From: Raphanus sativus
Lineage: Eukaryota; Streptophyta; Magnoliopsida; Brassicales; Brassicaceae
DNA length: 64,000 nt
Direction: 5' to 3'
Assembly (NCBI RefSeq): GCF_000801105.2
Contig: NC_079519.1
Location: forward strand, 1,672,668-1,736,667
Under the pieces are notes generated by a model. That model was not told where the DNA came from. It searched no databases and saw only the letters and a program-made list of their open reading frames with translations. Each line of letters opens with the position of its first letter. Position 1 is the stretch's first letter. This document shows positions 60,509 to 64,000 of this stretch, piece by piece. The position numbers and the translations under genes were made by a program.

Positions 60509-61153
60509 GTAGGCATGGACGCAAGTTGGGTACTTGGTCGTTTTGCCCTATTCGCTACTTGATTTGCCTCGTGGGAGTATTAGAATTTTTGGCTTGTACT
60601 TATATTTGATCCGATCAAGCACTTAGTAATCAAGTACTTGCCTGTATTTTTAATACTTGCAAATTACTTAGTAATATTTGATACTTGTTTATTTAGATTT
60701 AAAACTTTAAAACTAAATGTACCAAAACTGATAAGTACAATTAATCATGGAATAAATACTTTTATTTTTCATATAATTGTTATTTTATTCAAGTCATTCA
60801 AGTAATTTGATTTAGTATGTCTGTATAACTCATTCGAAATAAGTATTTATAATATAAAATACCTAAAAATAATTTTTTATTTTTTTTATTATAATGTCAG
60901 AATTAAAACAAGTATTTTAATAGGTCATATATATTTTTAGAATCAATATCAAATAATAAACAAGTAACGGGTCGAGTATTAGAAAAAAAAAATCGTAATA
61001 CTTAATACTTGACTTATACTTGCAAGTAGTAAGATTTGCGGACTTGCTACTTGATAGTTGATTTGACAACGTCAAGTATTTGCTTTTTCAAGCTGAGTAC
61101 GAGTTAAGTAGCAAGTATTGACCGAGTAACAAGTATCAATACCCAGCCTTACT
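60509..61153. mobile_element. hAT-like non-autonomous element, 8 bp TSD
   Basis: The ends read GTAGGCATGGACGC and, inwards from the right, AGTAAGGCTGGGTATTG. ACATATAT is repeated exactly outside (60501-60508 and 61154-61161). The interior carries many dispersed TACTTG/CAAGTA words in both directions. Confidence 0.72.
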
Positions 61154-61234
61154 ACATATATGTCCTCTTGTGAACCCACAACTATATTCGTCGTGTCTAA
61201 GAGAAGGGAAAGGAAACAAAACATATGTTAAAGA

Positions 61235-61238
61235 CCCC

Positions 61239-61269
<31 letters not shown>

Positions 61270-61274
61270 ACACA
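61235..61274 (+). repeat. Poly(C) tract followed by (CA)n
   Basis: 21 consecutive C (61235-61255) run directly into about ten CA dinucleotides. The C run could form an i-motif, and the complementary G run a quadruplex. It is also prone to length error. Confidence 0.95.
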
Positions 61275-62580
61275 AACGACCAGGGACTTGCTTCCAATAA
61301 TCCACCATCAACCAAATTGTTTTTAGTTTTTATAGCATATGCATATAATTGCTATCAGTCGATTACTATTATTTGTTTCTGCTTGCGTTAATTTAAGTTT
61401 ATATGTTTAAGTATTATGTTTAATCTTTGAAAGAAGGCATAAGCTTTTAGTGTGCTTTATAGCATATCAAACATCATGAGAGAAAAAAAATATTTCACAT
61501 GCTATGGTTTTGTAGAAGATATATATGATTTTGGCTCAGTTTGAAATTTTAATTACTTTTAAAAGATCCATGACAAAAATATAGTTCAATATGCTAATAA
61601 ACATATTAATTATAGTAAACGCAGTACTTCGACAGACAATTGGACTCCAAGTGTGATGACCACAATACCAAACGCTAGACTTTCTTTTGCGTGTATGTCT
61701 AATATTTTACACATGTTACTCGAGATTTTGGTATTGCTATGTCTAAAAGCTGGACTACAGTCCTAACTGGAAAACAAAAGTATAATATGAATCATTGTCT
61801 TCTTTTACTTTAGTTTTTGTGTAGAGTGGGGGATGGAGATGTCTATATTAATGCGTTGTTTCTTCAATAATTTGGTTTGATATCGTACGGATATAAGAGT
61901 ATATTGCAATATATAATGCGTAGTGGTCAGAGTGGTAAAGCAAAAGCAAAAATTAGACGCATCCTCAAGAGTTGTAATTAACTTCTTTTTTTCTGACAAC
62001 TAGTTATAACTTAGTGCGTGTCTTTTAGATTAGGGTATATACATTGCATGATTGATGGTGTGATGGGGTACTTTGGTGATTCCTTAAAGAGGACACATGA
62101 TGCAGCAAAAGAACACGTTTCGGGACTCTGAACAAAAGTTTCCCCTCCAAAAGGGTACCTTTTACAGATATGCACATGTATGTAGTTTGCCAGACCAACA
62201 ACAAGGAAGTGGGTTTCTACTCCCCAGAGAAGTACGTACGTATGATAGATTTATTAACATCAGTTCTTTTTGTATTCATTGACAGCGAATCATTGTGTGT
62301 TTGTATTCATTTTACATGATATTACCTAGACGCATTGGACTAGCGGACTCAGTCAAAGCAGAGAGGACCACGAAGCACCTTGAAATTAAGCTAACTAAAA
62401 GCGTTTGCGATTTTCTTTTCTCCGAAAATGACAAAATGTTGTGGGATTTCTTCCTTTTTTGGAATAAGAAAATATTACGTTTCATCGCAGGAAATTACAA
62501 GATTGTGTTCCCTCACGAAAAATGAGCAAAACAACTAGAAAGAAAAACAATCAAAACAATAAGAAAAAGCTCCATATGTA

Positions 62581-62625
62581 AACGCCATTTTCCTTTTTTT
62601 TTGTCACGAAAACGCCATTTTCCTT
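62581..62625 (-). mobile_element. Micro-retroposon footprint (15 bp TSD)
   Basis: AACGCCATTTTCCTT at 62581-62595 and 62611-62625 flank a T run and GTCACGAA. On the minus strand the insert is CGTGAC plus poly(A), abutting the duplicate. Confidence 0.65.
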
Positions 62626-63079
62626 GAGTGGTAGAAAAGTAGGTATCTACGTTCATGGAGTGTTCTGATACCAAACTTAAAATTGATCCACATCAAGTCC
62701 TCTAATTCTCCAACCAATCAATGTTCAAAAGTACTTTCTAAACTTTTGTTTAAGCTTGAGCACAAAATCTTACTGCCCACCTGCCCCAACTCCGATAACT
62801 CATAAACATATAAACAAATAGTATAATATAGATGTGGCTATTGCATTGTTAAAATTTCTAAAACAAGATACTTTGTGTCTTGTATATAAATTATTGAGGG
62901 CATGGTGACTAGTAAGTAGGTCACTAGGATCCCGTTGCATGTTTAAACATGAAATGCGCTGGCCTACCTGTATAAAATTATCATATAGTAGATTAAAATA
63001 ATTTTATCATCTTAAATTCCAGTATCCGGGACCCTCAACCTAAGCTTTTGTGACATTCATATGTCATATATTACATTTT

Positions 63080-63082
<3 letters not shown>

Positions 63083-63110
<28 letters not shown>
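63083..63110. repeat. (TA)n microsatellite
   Basis: About 14 TA dinucleotides in a row. Confidence 0.95.
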
Positions 63111-63114
<4 letters not shown>

Positions 63115-64000
63115 GGTTTAAATTAAAGAATGTGATTAATATATAAAATATTTTTACCTAAGAAAAATAAAAGCTATTTTGTTATATATATAATTTTGTA
63201 AGTATAAAAATGATCAAATTCATGATTTTGTTTGTATTCATTAAAGTATGTTTATAGTTTATACTAACTCGTAATCTAATTTAAATCTGATCATTCAAAT
63301 TACTATTAAATGAATCTAAAAATAGACTTTATATTCATGAAACCAATTCACACGTAATATTTTCAAAACGTTATCCCACACATTTTGTGATAAAAACTGC
63401 TGTTTTCTTGGTAATACACATCCTCATCCTCATTCATATAAAATTATACTTTTTTTCCTGTTAAATGTCAGCTTAGCGTAGGATTCCTCCACTATATAAG
63501 TGCTATCATTTTAAATCATAGTCTTTAATTTATGACATATAGTAGCTTAAAATATTTACTATCGCACAAACGTACCATCATCACCTCTAGTCACATCATT
63601 TAATAATTTTAATTAACAAGTAGTATCTTTATGCCCGTGTACGTTTTATACATGCACATTGGTCATGTACATTAGAATATCTCCCAACTCATCTCTGTAA
63701 TAAAAATCTCTAAAATAAAGATGTAATTTTTGGGGAAGAAATAATATCCATCTATTTTTTTTTTGATTAAATATCAAATTCATTGATCACTTTGAAAAGT
63801 TAATTTACATATAGCTACTATACTTTTCTAGAGTTTAAAGAATAAAAAAAATGGTGTCTTCTAGTTTGTGTAAACATCAAACCATCTTCTAAGTAGCCCC
63901 TCCATTTTATGGTTTCCCTTGTATTTCAATGAAGAGATATAGTAGTCTTCTCTACTGATAAGCAGGCTCCTCCATGTCTTCTTGAGTTTCTTTCTCTCCA

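Larger units (their letters stand above)
61275..64000. other. Intergenic, no gene recognised
   Basis: AT-rich to the end of the window. Holds a micro-insertion (62581-62625) and a (TA)n microsatellite. Short open frames around 62100-62520 show no recognisable protein feature. Confidence 0.5.

Overview
This is nuclear DNA of a crucifer, most likely a Brassica or close relative. It is AT-rich, its genes have many short introns with GT-AG borders, and crucifer-type Helitrons and MITEs fill the gaps. The order and strands of the recognisable genes match, from memory, Arabidopsis thaliana chromosome 1 around At1g68140 to At1g68340: DUF1644 (-), WRKY9 (+), DUF3755 (-), RING-H2 (+), the CCCH protein CDM1/C3H15 (+), APRR6 (+), DUF1218 (+), reticulon-like RTNLB14 (+), ALT acyl-ACP thioesterase (-), nuclease ENDO2 (+), USP protein (-), AE7 (+), MYB62 (+), DUF1645 (+), DUF1639 (-). 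Several Arabidopsis neighbours that I recall (At1g68170, 68185, 68190, 68240, 68250) are not seen, as expected of a fractionated Brassica subgenome. All species and locus names are inferences from sequence reading, not database results.

Layout. 1-4.3 kb: no native gene, but a 1.74 kb TIR element with a TAA target duplication carries same-strand fragments of three unrelated host genes (a WDR55-like WD40 gene, a Cue-like gene and an AE7-like gene); it is followed by a 256 bp fold-back MITE. 4.6-16.2 kb: DUF1644, WRKY9, a U5 snRNA gene with its own promoter elements, DUF3755 and RING-H2. 16.3-20.8 kb: TE-rich, with a 2.2 kb Helitron carrying RPA1-like exons and a hAT MITE with a perfect 8 bp TSD. 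20.8-28.1 kb: the CCCH gene and APRR6, with a duplicated intron segment, a duplicated promoter and an intronic Helitron. 30.8-36.5 kb: DUF1218, reticulon, a broken lung-7TM-receptor-like (CAND-type) pseudogene, and the thioesterase. 37.1-45.5 kb: ENDO2, a head-to-head USP/AE7 pair and MYB62; AE7 holds an AT-AC intron of the U12 class. 45.5-51.8 kb: intergenic, with a tandem Helitron dimer. 51.8-54.7 kb: DUF1645 and DUF1639. 54.7-64 kb: no gene recognised; a Helitron, a 5'-truncated LINE, a hAT-like element and microsatellites.

No single pathway unites the genes. WRKY9, CDM1, APRR6 and MYB62 are regulators, and the rest are housekeeping or metabolic. The most unusual features are the multi-gene capture element, the U5 snRNA locus, the AT-AC intron, the tandem Helitron, and a scatter of at least 18 tiny poly(A)-tailed insertions, each flanked by a 10-24 bp target duplication, which look like extremely truncated retroposons. 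One of these duplicated a functional 5' splice site.
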